Origin: Varanus komodoensis
Lineage: Eukaryota; Chordata; Lepidosauria; Squamata; Varanidae
Direction of reading: 5' to 3'
Length of the DNA: 64,000 nucleotides
NCBI RefSeq assembly: GCF_004798865.1
Contig: NW_025335568.1
Coordinates: forward strand, 4,196,852-4,260,851
A model generated the notes under the pieces. It did no database searches. It saw only the letters and a list, made by a program, of their open reading frames with translations, and was not told where the DNA came from. This document shows, in pieces, positions 1 to 11,770 of the stretch (position 1 is its first letter; each line of letters begins with the position of its first letter). The translations under genes were made by a program, and so were the position numbers.

Positions 1-429
1 CATTCCCCACAGTTTAACGGGACATGTGAAGACGTACTTCCGCTTTCCCTGCCTGGAATTTTCCACAGTTCAGTTTCATCAGGCTGTCTCGCAACGTGAT
101 ATTGTATGGGAGATGGAGAGTTGGGTTGGCCCACTTCAGAGCATGGCTGATATTTTTAAGAACTCTGCTACTAACAAAGACCCCTCTATTTAAAAAAAGG
201 TTTTAAAACCACTAACCACCCAGCTAACCAACTGGAGAACTAGCATATGAAAGACCCAAACCCAGCCTGCTGGGCTAGATTTCTACTTGCAGGGAGGATT
301 CCATAGATGTGCCTCCAAAGACCCCAGCTCTGTAACGCATTCTCACCCCTCCTCTTGCTACTACTGCACGTGTAGCCGCCCCCACCCCACGCTCCGCTCC
401 CCCCTCCCCATATACTGGACAGCCAGTGG
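1..429. other. No recognisable feature
   Basis: Unique-looking, mixed-composition sequence leading into the first CpG-rich block. I see no gene, exon or repeat signature on either strand. Confidence 0.4.
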
Positions 430-1060
430 TTGCACAGGCGAGGGCAGGAAAGAGTTAAATGGGCGGGCGCTCCACCCTCCTGCCGGCCCTGCTCTCTGAT
501 TGGCTGCGGCTGTGGCCAGGAGGCGTGGCCGGGGGTTGGCCGCCGTTTGCCGCAAGAAAAAGGGGCAAGATGCGTGTCGGCGAGTGCGCGCGTGTGTATC
601 GGTGACGCCGGGTGAGATGCGAGACGCCGGTCCGCCCGCAGCGGCGCTCCCTCGCAAGGGCCCCGCAGCTTCCTTCGGCTTGTAATTTGCGGGGCGAGGA
701 GCGAGAAGCCGGTATTTCCTTTATTTTAAACGCAAAAAGCGGCGCGCCTCTGCGGTCTCTGCCCCCCGCGGCTCCCCTTTCGCCTTCCCCCCAAAAGAGG
801 ATATAACGCCCGGACGCCCCGCCGAAGCGCCTCCGGCAGAGCCCAGCGCGGCGTTCCTGCAAAGAGTAAGGACGGAGGGGGAGGAGAGGAGAGGAGGTAC
901 CTCTTGCGAGCGCGCCCCGCCGGGATCGGGGCTGCCGGGGGTCCTGGGGCCGAGGGGCAGGGGCGGCAGCGGGGGCGGGGGCGTGCGCAGCCGTGCAGGA
1001 TTTCGCAGGGTTTCCGAGCGGAGGATCCATGCCGGGGCGGGGGGGGATGTGTCTCGGGGG
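430..1060 (+). promoter_or_regulatory. CpG-rich block 1, candidate promoter
   Basis: The sequence changes sharply to GC-rich, CpG-dense DNA, as in vertebrate CpG-island promoters. A GC box (GGGCGGGCGC, 461-470) and an inverted CCAAT box (ATTGG, 499-503) lie close together, which is a common arrangement just upstream of TATA-less start sites. A usable splice donor (GTAAGG) begins at 866, so a short 5' non-coding exon ending at 865 is possible. There is no convincing coding sequence; open frames here reflect GC content. It is inferred to be an LZTS3 promoter because that is the only gene seen and it needs an upstream exon. A divergent minus-strand promoter is equally compatible. Confidence 0.5.
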
Positions 1061-1080
1061 GAGGGGAGGGGAGGGGAGGG
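1050..1080 (+). repeat. GGGGA repeat, G-quadruplex candidate
   Basis: Consecutive runs of four or more G separated by single A bases, at the downstream edge of CpG block 1. Such runs meet the usual pattern for a G-quadruplex in promoter DNA. Confidence 0.55.
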
Positions 1081-1969
1081 GGCAGGCGGAGTAGGGGTCC
1101 TTGCAATTAAAATGTGCATGGTGGAGGACTGTGTTATGGGGAGGGGGCGTGGAGGGGGGGCGAAGGGGAGCCTCGCAGCCTCCTGCAATTTGTACGTTCG
1201 TTTGCGCCCTTCATGTTGCAGAGGGAGAGAAATGCGAAACGGGGCTTATTTCGCGGAGCTTTTGGGTGCAAGAAGTGCACTGGAGTTGCAATTGGGGCTT
1301 ATCTTTTAAAAATAAAACCTCTTGCGGTGCACCTGCAAGGGGGAGCGCCGACCCTCCCCGCCTCCGTCTTGGGCAATGTTGTCTTTGATGGAAAAAATGA
1401 AAGGAGTGGGGGGAGGGGGTTTAAAGACCACCATAAGCCCCGACAGGTAATCAGTGCTGCTGAGCGGTTTTTCTTTTGGGGTTGTGTGTGTTGGGTTTTT
1501 GCGGGGGGGGGGGAGATGATGTCATAAATGGGGTGTCATCCAGAGCGTGAGGTGAGGTGCTGGCGTTCGGGTATTTAACGGAGGATGGCTGCAAATTATG
1601 TCATCTGCTTTTGGGCGAGCTGAAGCAGCTCCCGAATGCCATTTCTGTGGCAAACTCCAGGCAGAGAATTTGATCTCCTTTTCGGCTAAGCAGAGACGCA
1701 GAAATAGAGCAGAAGAGCAGAGAGACACACACACCACGAGAGAAACTAGCTGAATAATGCTTTTTGCCCTAAAATAAATATATTGGTAACATCATTTGCA
1801 AACCGACAACAAATTTAAACTCTTCCTTTTATTGATGTGGCGTCTCGTACACATTAACCAAGAAATTAGAGAGCCCTCCCCGCAAAATTTAAAATTACAC
1901 ACCCTTTTTGCATCTTGCAGCTCCTCCCCTGCTCCCTCCAGATAATTTCCAAACCCCCCCCCCATCCTT

Positions 1970-1977
1970 TATATAAA
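1970..1977 (+). promoter_or_regulatory. TATA-like box upstream of CpG block 2
   Basis: The motif TATATAAA lies about 55 bases before the start of CpG block 2. A start site near 2000 would give a first exon of about 420 bases ending at the donor at 2424. This is an inference from spacing only. Confidence 0.35.
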
Positions 1978-2029
1978 CATGCGTGGCTATTTATGACAGA
2001 TCCTTCCCTTGCTGGGCTTCCCGGGTCTT

Positions 2030-2870
2030 CTTCCCGTCGACCTGAAGCCTTCACTTCGCCTTTCATTCCAGCTGCACGGCCCGCCGGCCCTTCATTTCAG
2101 ACCCGGCGGCGGCCGAGCGAACGGACCCCTCCGGTCTGCGTGGCCATACCTCCCCCCCCCCCCCCCCCCCCCCGGCTGCTGCTCGCTGGCTTGCCTGCCT
2201 AAAAGAGGGAGGTGGACGCGGGCCGTGCGCTTGCGAGGCCTCCCGGCCGGCCTTCCCGAGCCCACCCGCTTGCCCCCGCCGCCCCGCCAGCCGCGCCGGC
2301 GTCGTGGACCCGCGCCCGGGGACGGCGAGGCGTGGGTTCCGTCGGGGCGGCGCGGCGCGGGGAAGCCTGGCCGCGCCGGAGCGGAGCGGTCTCGCCCGCT
2401 CGTCCTCGGGGCCGGCCCGCTGCGTAAGTGGGTCACGGGGCGCGGAGACGCGCGCCCCTCTCCCGGCGCCGCGCGAGCCGGGCTTCCCCCCGCGCCGCCC
2501 GCGCCCTGGAAGGGGCTGAGGACCGCAGTGCAGCGCGGGCGGAGGAGAGCAGCGCGCTCGCGGCTCTGCTGCCCCTTCCATTGGGCACTTCGCCGTGCAT
2601 GATGTCAGCACAGCGGCGGCGACACGCGCGCACACGCATCTCCGGCCCGGTTCGCCCGCGAGCAGGAGCTTTGCCCTGGGCTGGACTGAATCCCGAGCGG
2701 CTGCGCGCCTGCCGCCTTTGCCTCGAGTTTCCTGGCGTAACGGGGAGGGAGAAGCCGCTGGCGGGAGCGCGCGCCCCTGTCGTCGGTGGAAGCGGCTTCT
2801 CCTCCAGTCTGCGTCGGGGGTGGGTTTCACCGCCCGTGCATGCGAGACGGCCCTTCATCACGTGGGGTTT
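2030..2870 (+). promoter_or_regulatory. CpG-rich block 2, candidate LZTS3 first exon and promoter
   Basis: This is the longest and densest CpG block in the window. It contains a perfect consensus splice donor, GTAAGT at 2424-2429, so an exon ending at 2423 on the plus strand is plausible. LZTS3 needs a 5' non-coding exon because its ATG exon starts with a good splice acceptor. Joining 2423 to 52506 would make a first intron of 50,082 bases. Long open frames on both strands here look like composition effects and match no family I know. No reading frame is claimed. Confidence 0.5.
2152..2173 (+). repeat. Poly-C tract
   Basis: An uninterrupted run of 22 C bases inside CpG block 2. Its length is likely to be variable or mis-assembled. 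Confidence 0.9.
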
Positions 2871-3478
2871 CTGAGTGTGTGTCTCTTGATCATGCCCTCC
2901 TGCACCGTGTCTAGGATTTACTGGGCGGGGGGCGGGGGGGTTGAGCCTCTGGCTTCGTGCTCCCACCGTCAAATTGAGAGAACAGCTCAGAAGCAGCGTG
3001 AAGGCCCCCTGGAAGAAGGCAATACCGTGAGATCGGTTCAGAGAGTCGCGTCTGCATTGTGCAAAATAACTCGGGGAGTGACCCGTTGAGTCCCGTGCCT
3101 GGACAGATGCCCTCAAAGAAGGCCACGTCGGGCCAGGAAGGCCACATGGCCATCCACGGTTGGTCTCCCATGCGGGATGCAAATCTGCCGTGGACTCCAC
3201 ACGTGGCGTATACGTATACGGTCTGCACAGGGAGGCTGGCGCCGTGGCTGGAATCTCCACCCTCCACATATTCATTCAGATCTTTTAATAGACCAGTTGG
3301 CCAATGTGATGCAGGGTTTGGACGAATGACTTTCTCCATTTGCCGTGGCTGCCTTTGCTATCGTCTTGTCCGTGTGCATGTGCTCGTTTTCAAATTGTGG
3401 GGAGAAGCGAAAGGAAGGGGAGTGGTTGAGCAAGGAAGGAACTGCTAACCCTGCAGAGCGATACACCCACCCAGCGTG
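2871..3478. other. No recognisable feature
   Basis: The sequence returns to ordinary composition after the CpG block. I see no exon or repeat signature apart from a short alternating purine/pyrimidine palindrome near 3205-3220. Confidence 0.35.
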
Positions 3479-3605
3479 TCGAGTCGCCTGTGCTAAGCTG
3501 GAACGGCGTGGGCTGCAGCCGGATGGGTGACCACATGGGCAAGATGAGTGGGGGGTTGGACTTGATGGCTTTACAGACCCCTTTGGACTCTGCTCCTATT
3601 CCAAG
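3479..3605 (+). mobile_element. 5S rRNA-headed SINE with CR1-like tail, copy 1
   Basis: The head resembles the internal promoter region of 5S rRNA. It has GCTAAGCTGG near 3492, matching the box A region GCTAAGCAGG, and GGATGGGTGACC near 3521, matching the box C region GGATGGGAGACC, at about the right spacing. The sequence then passes into a GGTTGGACTTGATGGC tail typical of CR1-clade LINE 3' ends. The 120-base 5S gene itself is not intact. A second copy with the same head and tail order lies at 18168-18285. Confidence 0.55.
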
Positions 3606-4164
3606 ACAGGTCCAAGATGTTATGCTGCCTGGAGCAAAGAACAAGATGCCCCTTGCCCCGTTCCGTGCGCAAAAGTGCTCCTGCAGGACTAGATGTCTTG
3701 CTTGGACACTGCTGATGGGACGCCTCGCTTGAAGGAAGCGGCCTGCCTTAGTGGGGGTAAGGAAGACCGTGAGGCGCATGCTTCTCCTCCGACATTTTGT
3801 TGCCGCCTCTCAACATTTGCCGCCTGAGGTGGTGGCCTCACTTTACCTATAGCGAGGGCCGGCCCTGTGAAGGAGTGCAAAAGTGATTCCAGGTAGTTGG
3901 GACCGAGGTGCCCTGTGGCTCTCGGTCACAGGTGTTCTTGGAAAAGGCAGCTGTGGGGATGCTGTTAAGGGAGGGGCCCGGCCTGGCAGTATTTTCTTTT
4001 CTCCGTTCACCAAGAGGAGGGAGGTGGGGTACGTGCTTTTCATGCGGAGGGGGCCAGGTGCCCACCTTGGCATATCCGGTTAAAAAGATTGGGCATCCCA
4101 ATCCCATGGGCATCCCATGATGGGACGGACCTCTGTTTGTGACCCTGGAAAACTACTCACTGTG

Positions 4165-4429
4165 AGCAGGAGACCAAGTTATAATCAGTTCAAGTTGCAA
4201 CAACCCAGGTTCAGGCTGGACATCAGGAGAAGCTTCCTCACTGTCAGAGCAATGCAACAGTGGCACCAGCTGCCAGGAGGGGTGGGGGGCTCTCCCACAC
4301 TGGAGGCATTCAGAAAGGAACTGGGCAGCCACCTGAGTGGGATGGTGTGACCTGGTGTCCAGCGACAGCAGTGGATTGGACCCGATGGCCTTTATGGCCC
4401 CTTCCCACTCTACTATTCTATGATTCTAA
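4165..4429 (+). mobile_element. CR1 LINE 3' end (SHLSGMV lineage)
   Basis: A 5'-truncated CR1. One frame encodes the end of the ORF2 reverse-transcriptase protein, with RFRLDIRRSFLTVRA and ending in LGSHLSGMV before a stop. The short 3' UTR then ends in the ATTCTATGATTCTA octamer typical of CR1. The same lineage is seen at 9624-10320 and 42836-43366. Confidence 0.85.
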
Positions 4430-4937
4430 GTCGGTCCATATGCAGTCATAAAAAGCAGCAATAACCATGCTAGGCCAGGAGGGCAAAAATTCCACCGACA
4501 GGTACAAGGTTTTAGCTTCACCTGGGTGTTTTGCCCAAGGCAAGAGGCAGAGAAGAGTTAGAACCAGGCTCTGCGCTCTCAAGAATGGAGAACATTGCAT
4601 TGCTCTCGCCTCCCAAAATACCTGCAGACTTGCCGCTGACCACAGGTGCCATCCTGTGGGCCCATCCCTGGGACTGTGTTTTTCCCAGATTTCCCCTGCT
4701 GAAGCTGGACCACAGGAGGGAGGCTTTCCCCGAGTGCCCCTTCCCCACCTCCTTGGAGGGGCCACGAAACGGATGGCAGCGTCTTCTGTCAGTGGTCCCA
4801 GAAGCAACCCCAGAGAACCTATAAAGGTCAAGAAGGATGCAGTCTAGCAAGCGAGGAAGAGAAGCCAGGATGTCCAAACATCCTATGCTGTCTCCAGTCA
4901 TTGCAGCTGAGTGACCTCTCCATCTTTGTCTTTTTCT

Positions 4938-5167
4938 GTTATATTTCTACTCCATCTTTCTTCCCCTTGCGAGGGACCCAGGCTGGCTTGCAAGATGCTC
5001 CTTCTCTCCATTTTATCTGCACAACAGCCTTGTGAAGTAGGACAGGCTGAGAATTCAGGGCTTGCCCAAAGTCATCCAGTGAGCTTCTTGGCCAGCTGTG
5101 GTCTAGAACCTGGATGGCCAAGTCCCAGTCCAGTGCTGTAACCACTACACCACACTGGCTCTTTAGA
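4938..5167 (-). mobile_element. Sauria-type SINE, minus strand
   Basis: Read on the minus strand it starts with the tRNA-like head AGAGCCAGTGTGGTGTAGTG. It continues with a box B-like GGTTCTAGACC, the body GATGACTTTGGGC and the tail TGTGCAGATAAAATGG. It is more diverged than the copies at 13659, 26263 and 32938, so probably older. Confidence 0.8.
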
Positions 5168-5257
5168 TGGGTTCAGAAGCCTACACAGATGAAAAATTCA
5201 CAAAAGGAGGTGGAGAGGTGAAATGGCCTCCGTTGCTTCCCTTGGGCATTTCATTCA

Positions 5258-5515
5258 TGTAGAAGGGGGTTGCAACCAGTTCCTGTCATCCAAGACCACA
5301 GGGCATGGAATAATGGGTGAATTTCAGTTGAACATCAGGCAAAACTTCCTAGTGGTCAGAGCGGGCAGGCCACGGAACCAGCTGTCTGGGGTTGCGGGAG
5401 GTATTCAGGCAGAGACTAGACAGCTATTCGTCTGCGGTGCTTTAAACTGGGTTCCACGCTGAGCAAGAGGTTGGACTCAGTGGCCTCCATGGCTCCTTTC
5501 CAACCCTGTGGTTCC
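5258..5515 (+). mobile_element. CR1-clade LINE 3' fragment, old
   Basis: Diverged ORF2 C-terminal and 3' UTR sequence. The segment with TTGAACATCAGGCAAAACTT corresponds to the conserved LNIR.NF region, followed by GGTTGGACTCAGTGGCCTCC near the 3' end. There is no intact frame. Confidence 0.65.
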
Positions 5516-7454
5516 GTGTCATCTCAAAGAGGGCCGTTTTCTTCCACAGTGAAAGAACCGGAACCTTCCAAGATTCAGGTTGGAAGGAAACTCTTTCAAG
5601 GAAGGTTTCTGTCTTTTGTTTTCTGTTCACAGTGTGACCTGGTGTCCCAGTCCAGGTGTGCCCTTTGAAGCATGGAGGAGAGCTGGTGGCGGAAGGAAAG
5701 TTTGCTCGGGAAATCGAGGAATTTTCCCCCCCACTTGGCTGGCTTCACCAGCATGGCAAAATCACCCTATATCAAAGAAAACTGCTTCAGTTTACAGGCT
5801 GAATGTTTGATGTATTTCGGATGCAATGAGATAGATGTTTTGTCCTGCAGCTCCCCAAATCTTCCCGCCAGGATGCTGGAAGTTTTAGGATTCTGGTCTG
5901 CCTAAACTTGTATAGGACTGACCCTTAGTTAACAGATTCCAGGGTAGTGTGCAGTGCGCACGAAGGAAGCTTTTTGTACCACTGCGTATGCATGTATAAG
6001 AAGCACTACAACTCACACCCTGAACAACATATTCAAAACGCCTGGCCAAAGAAAACTGTGTTAACCTGGCACCAAAATGGATTTAGTGTGGTTGCCAATC
6101 TTTGGGGAGGGCCTTTCGCAGCCAGTGTCCCATTGTTATGTTAAATGTCACAACAGAACCAGAAGCCATGGAATAACCTTCGAGCAATGAAAGACAGATG
6201 GGCGAACAAAAGAGTAATTTCAAAATATAGTGAGGGCGAAATGTTTTGGCTTCTCCCTCCTCAGTTAAATGGATACCGGGAGTGGCAGGTTGGAGCGAAG
6301 GAGAAAGAAGCAAAGCTACAAGGGGTATACAGTTTTTATATCACACAAAATATTTGTCAATCAATAAAATAAGTTAGCAGGTGTATTTATGAGTATTGTC
6401 CTCCGGTGGTTTGTGTGTACATTTTCACCAGAGTAAGACTGCATTCTGGAATATCAAGGGAGAGCACCTTGTAGGCCAAAACAGCAGTGGGACAACAAGT
6501 TCCATCATCCCTCATGGTTGGAAGTGCTGGCTCTGGCTGATGAGGTTCAAAACAGCTGGTGGACACCAGGCTGGGAAGGCAGTGACTGTGCATTTACCCA
6601 CAAGAAAGTCACGCTGAACTCCTGGAAGCTTACCTTTGAGTAGACCTGTATAATGTTGCACAGTAAGGGTGCAGTGGAATGGCCCTCCTGCCAGAAGCTC
6701 ACAATCCTCAACACACCGATTGTGACCTTGGGGTGCTGACAACAGCTGTGTTCTTTCCTTGCCACCTGCAGGTTGGGCTCAGCCTATGGAGTCCAGGCTC
6801 TGGGATGCTCTCTCCTTGGCACTTCGACTCCGAAAAATCCTTTGGTATCCCAGAAGATTCCGAGAATCCATAAGATTGCGCCTTAAGCTCCTCTCCTTCA
6901 GACTGGGGAGTTAAAAATCCAAAATGTCACTTGTGTAGAACAGTCTCGACTTCAGATATTCACACACACAGGCCAAATTTATCTGCTGTTTCAGCTTGTC
7001 TGGGCTTACTTTGCCCTAAATATCAGGGCATTTACTACCAGGGTCTCGTTAGAGGCAGGTGGTGATGTTGCCAGTCCATAATTACCTGGTTCAGAATAGT
7101 AATTTACTCAACTCAGATGTATTATATACTGAACATAATTTCCTTAAGAAGTACCGCGGTACTTTGGAATGTAAAGTGAGATACTGTGCTGAGGCACAGA
7201 CTCTGTTTTGCGGTCTGTTCTTTTTGTCCAAGCCGTGGACGTTCCTAAGTTGGAGCTCAGCAACTCTGCTGGAGTAGAATTTGGTTTGGGTTCCTTCTTG
7301 CTGTGCCCCCAGATTGCCCAGAGCATCACCCCCAAACCTGGTCTCAAAAATGAAATCATATTGCTTTAAAACAATGACATTTGGAACAGCTACGGAGCTC
7401 CAGGAGGGTGAAAATTAGCTGCTGGCAACTAAGAGGACTTCTTGACCCATTAAA
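5516..7454. other. Intronic or intergenic stretch with few signatures
   Basis: No gene is seen. A worn copy of the palindromic CCCATCATCCC element is recognisable at about 6490-6545. The rest shows no repeat or exon signature that I can name. Confidence 0.35.
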
Positions 7455-7915
7455 AGTGTGACTGTACCCCTTTATAAGCCTGCCTGCTCTCTAAGATCTT
7501 CTAGGGAGGTCCCTCTCTTGATCCCAGCACCCTCACAGGCATGTTGGTGGGAATCTGGGACAGGGCCTTCTTGGTGGCTGCCCCAAGGCTCCAGAATTCC
7601 CTCCCCAGGGAGGCTCAGTTGCCACCTTCTCTGTTATGTTCCCAAAGGCAGGCCAAACCCTTTTTGTTCTGGCAGGAATTTGGGAATGGTCTGGACCTAT
7701 GAGATTGCACTGAACTGGTTCTATTCTTTTAGATTGTTTTTAGTGTTTTTCATTTGGGTATTTTTGATCATTCGAGTACTTTACTGATTTAATTGTATTT
7801 TTAACTTTTGAATATTTCTCTGCATGTTTTAATTGTATAAGTTTGTAATATAGCGAGCTGCCTTGAGTCCCAACACTGGGAATTGGTGGGGTAGAAATGT
7901 AAGGATAATAGAAAA
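7455..7915 (+). mobile_element. L2-like LINE 3' end
   Basis: A 5'-truncated L2-clade fragment. An ORF2-derived part (GGGCCTTCTTGGTGGCTGCC, then CTCCAGAATTCCCTCCCCA) leads to a T-rich 3' UTR and the terminal GAGCTGCCTTGAGTCCC segment. The same module order occurs at 26640-27005, 38690-38912 and 41850-42310. Confidence 0.7.
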
Positions 7916-9007
7916 GGGGTCAAAATGGCCATTTTGAGTGCCATTTAAAAGAAACACCAATGTTGTTGCCCATCTCTGCGCTAAGGATTATTTCAAGGGT
8001 GAGGAAGCTGTGTGCAAGCCCAGGAAATTTCCAGAGCCTCAGGTGGAGGAATAGGCAGGCAGTATCCAGCTAGGAATGCCAGCAAATTTCCTTAGGTCCA
8101 CATTTTGCAGCAAACTAAGTTCATTCCTGCTTCCGGACTAATACATGGATCAAGCACAGTTACTCTTCAGAGTGTTCTCTGAATTTTAGTATGCAGGTTT
8201 CCGTTCCAGAGAATACAAAAATGGGTCTTTGAGAGAAATGAGCATACAAAAATGCATTTATTATGAAAAGTTGAACACAACGCACACCTGGGGAAAAGCT
8301 GCAGAGGAAATAAATGCACCGTTCCCTTTCTTTTATTCTCAGAATTTGAATGGAAGGGACTTTGGACTGAGTATTTATTTATATGTCTAAATTGATTAGT
8401 TGCCTTGCCACCTAGAGAGCATCTACAAGGCTGCTTACAATTAGAGTAATTTGAAAACTAAATGTCACAACAGCCAATTTAAGAGCAGAAGCAAAACCTT
8501 AAGAAGTGAGTGCGGTTAATATGTTTAAAATATTAAACAGCCATGTGAGATTTTCTTAACAAGTTTTCCTTTCTTAAGGAGAGTGTTCCACTGGCAGAGA
8601 GAGAATGTCCTTCAAGGAAGAGGTTAATTTGGGATTAGATAGTGTTTTGGAATTCTGGCTCCCAATTGGCATGGGCTGGTATAGACTAATTTATAATTTG
8701 ACCAAAGAAGGGAAATTCTCCCATCTTGGGATGCGGGGAATGGAAGAGAACAGGCTCAATGATAGGACAACTTCGGGCTGGATTGGGAGACTCCGTTTTG
8801 AGAGAGCCACTGCAACTGGACTTCAATTCCCATCAGCCCACAGGCTGAAATGCTACAGCTCTGGAAAATACTCGGCACTTTTCTGGATATTTTTTTTTCC
8901 ATTTTAGGGTGAGACTCAAAGAGTGCCACCTTTCTGCTTCTGTCTCAGCGCAAGTTTGGTTGCTGTCACCACGGCTGGAATTTAAATCACATCCTCACTC
9001 TGATGAT
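7916..9007. other. Stretch with weak repeat traces
   Basis: No gene is seen. A short minus-strand LINE tail (TATTTATTTATATGTC then AAGGCTGCTTACAATTAG) sits at about 8365-8470. A single arm of the palindromic element (TTCAATTCCCATCAGCCC) sits at about 8815-8845. Confidence 0.4.
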
Positions 9008-9425
9008 AGAAACATAGAAACAGAGTGAGTCAGAAGGGGTCTCCCGGGCCATCTAGTCTGACCCCGGCTCCAGCCGGCTCCGCTCACGACATGCCCACCA
9101 TGTGCATGTCCAGCATCTCCTTGAACACCCCCACCGATGGGGCCTCAACGACCTCCCGGGGAAGCCCTTTCCACACCCTCGGGGTCCTGACTGTCAGGAA
9201 GTGCTTCCTGGCATCCAAACGGAACCTGGGTTCCCTGAGATTTGCTCTGTTGGAGCGCGTCCTGCCTTCCTCTGCAGGGGAGAACAGGTCTCCCCACCTC
9301 CGTGTGACACCCCCTCACATACCTGCATGTCGCCAACAGATCCCCTCTGAGTCTCCTCTTCTCCAGGCTGAAGAGACCCAGCTCCCTCCGTCTCGCCTCA
9401 TACCCCATCTGCACGCACACACCTT
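9008..9425 (-). mobile_element. CR1 LINE 3' end (HMVGMS lineage), minus strand
   Basis: Minus-strand CR1 fragment. It encodes [18 protein letters not shown] and similar ORF2 C-terminal sequence. The 3' UTR includes GGGTCAGACTAGATGGCCCG and ends in TTTCTATGTTTCTATC. Frameshifts break the frame. Sister copies lie at 21845, 46838 and 54655. Confidence 0.85.
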
Positions 9426-9623
9426 GCAGCAGGTGCTGGAACTGGTTTCAGTGCACAGCAGGGGTGACGGATGTCTTCTCAAGAAGCAGCTCTGTTCTCT
9501 GTGCATCCGCTAGGGCAGACGGAATGGTCGGGCTGCATATCCATTTAAAAAATCCCAGGTGCTGTGCTGCATCAGACCGACCCCCTGTAGCCCCGTATTC
9601 TGTTCCTGCAGCAGTCACTGATC

Positions 9624-10320
9624 ACAGAATCATAGAATAGTAGAGCTGGAAGGGGCCATGAAGGCCATCGAGTCCAACCTCCTGCTGTTTCAGGACACCA
9701 AGTCACACCATCCCACTCAGGGGGCTGCCCAGTTTCTCCTTGAATGCCTCCACTGTGGGAGAGCCCCCCACCCCTCCAGGCAGCTGGTTCCACTGTCAAA
9801 TTGCTCTGACTGTGAGGAAGCTTTTCCTGATGCCCAGCCTGAATCTGGGTTGCCGCAACTTGACCTGATTATTCTGTGTCCTGCACTCTGGCATCAGCAA
9901 GAGGAGATCTTGACCTTCCTCTTTGTGGCAGCCTTTGAGGGACTTACAGAGGGATCTCATGTCCCCCCTCAGTCTTCTCTTCTCAAGGCTGAACATGCCC
10001 AGTCTCTCCTCACAGGGCAGTGTTTCCAAACCCTGGATCATCTTTGTTGCCCTACGCTGGACCCTTTCTCATTTCCCTGCATCTTTCTTAAATCTTGGTG
10101 CCCAGAACTGGACACAGGACTCTAGGTGAGGTCTGACTAGTGAGGAGTATAGAGGAACTACTGCTTCTCATGATTTGGAAGTCATACTTCTGTTAATGCA
10201 TCCCAAAATAGCATTTGCCCTTTTGGCGGCTGCATCGCATTGTTGGCTCATGTTTAGTCTATTGTCTACAATTACTCTGAGATATTTTTCTTTTTTGTAT
10301 GATGCCCTTTTCCCAGGAGT
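9624..10320 (-). mobile_element. CR1 LINE 3' end (SHLSGMV lineage), minus strand
   Basis: At about 700 bases this is the longest CR1 piece of its lineage here. Its minus-strand frame encodes [20 protein letters not shown] and, further on, PRFRLGIRKSFLTVRA, which are hallmarks of the CR1 ORF2 C-terminus. The 3' end at 9624 has the ATTCTATGATTCTGTG octamer pair. The distal end near 10300 fades within ORF2 (5' truncation). Confidence 0.88.
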
Positions 10321-11689
10321 TAGCCTTTCTAAAGTCATCCAAACTGGTAGCCATCACTGCATCCTGAGGTTGCCAGTTCCACAGCTTCAGAAGTCCTTCC
10401 TTTTCTCTGCCCAGGCTCTGCCTCTGTATAGCTTCATGGGATGACTTCGTTGCATTCTGAGAGGGTGAGAAAAAAAATATAATCAGCACAAAATTATTTT
10501 TCTTTCTCCGATGGGAGTTATTTTTTATTATTCAAAATTATTTTTATTTTTTATTTCTATTTAATTATTACCTACTTTTAAGGATAATTATTACCTACTT
10601 TCAAGGTGGAGAATACACCTCCTCCCTTAGGGAAATACAATGGGTCTACTTTGCTTTAGACCACAGCAGGCAATGGTATTCTAGTTTACATATTCTTCAA
10701 CTAGTAGAAATGCAGGAATATCACTTTTTCTGCAATGCAGAAGCCTCACCCAGAAGCTCTCAGAGGCCTGGTAGAACATTTCCTTGGTTTGATTTCTGGG
10801 TTGAAAAACAGTGATTTCAGTGGGGAAGAAGAGCATCCAGAGATAACTTCTAACTGTGGACTTCGGTCCATGAGCACGTGTCCAACCTGGTGCCTTACAG
10901 TTGTGTTGGACAAAAACTGCAGCATCGCCAGCCGGTGAGGTTGCGTTCTGCAACAACAGTGGTTCCTTGGCAGCGAATTAAACCAGAGTTACTACGTGTG
11001 TTTAGACAGAAAAAGATCTTACTGTTCCCAGCATTCTCTAGCGCACTTAGTAACTCTGATTTAATTCACTCGAAAGCGGGAATCTGGCTGGACCCAGTAC
11101 AATGTCTCTCCCTTACCTCTTCCTTTTTGCTTCGCTTGATTGGAGTTAGCTGCCTGCGAATATGCAGCGCTTAAAGAAGCTTTTGGAGTGGAATTTTAGC
11201 AGCAGATTAAAAGATTATTAAGAAGCCAGGGTGGATTTGGTGCCATACTTCCAGTCAAGGCTATTTAGAGAAGGATTTTTTGGTCGTCTTCCTCTGCCTA
11301 GGCTGACCTTAATGCCAGCTTGAAAATAAATGTGGCAATGGCATGGGCTGATGCCAGCTTTCTGATGCCAACTTTGCAAAGAGGAAACAGAAAAGAGGGA
11401 GAGAGATTGAATGAGTGTAGCCCTGGTACCTCTTTTGCCCAGCAAGGCAGCCTGCGCATTTGAGAGGGGCCTGACTAGGAGGAATTCAGCACATGCAGCT
11501 TCCCCTAACATGGAGGTGCAATGCTGGGGAAGCTATACCTGTTGAATTATTTGTACCTGTCTGTCTAAAAGCATAGGAGCTGATTGGACTGGAAACTGGA
11601 GGAGGCACAGCAACCGTATGTGGAGCAGGCCTTAAAGAGCAGCTCAAGCCGAGGAGACTCCCTGAAGCAGCCTTAATCAACCTGGGGTC
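10321..11689. other. No gene seen
   Basis: AT-rich near 10500-10610 (a repeated TAATTATTACCTACTTT unit occurs twice), then ordinary sequence. No exon or repeat family is recognised. Confidence 0.35.
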
Positions 11690-11770
11690 CTCCAGACCCA
11701 TGGGACTACGTTCCCATCTGCCCCAGCCAGCATGACCCATGGCCAGGGATGCTGGGAGCTGTTGCCCAAA
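11690..11770. repeat. Palindromic CCCATC element, both arms
   Basis: The left arm GGGACTACGTTCCCATCTGC and the right arm GATGCTGGGAGCTGTTGCCC are imperfect inverted complements around a short CCAGCCAGCATGACC centre. The same foldback occurs many times in the window, e.g. at 44098, 47090 and 60289. A single arm (ACTACAGCTCCCATCACTCC) lies nearby at 11998-12017. Confidence 0.55.

Noticed and set aside
361-2874. Several long open frames on both strands in the CpG-rich blocks
   Set aside because: They overlap in many frames, are rich in A, R, P and G, and match no protein family. This is what GC-rich DNA gives by chance.
3479-3605. Possible 5S rRNA gene
   Set aside because: Only the box A to box C region is similar; the ends of a 120-base 5S gene are not present and a LINE-like tail follows.
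8605-8907. 100-residue open frame
   Set aside because: No family resemblance, no splice context, and part of it overlaps a palindrome arm.
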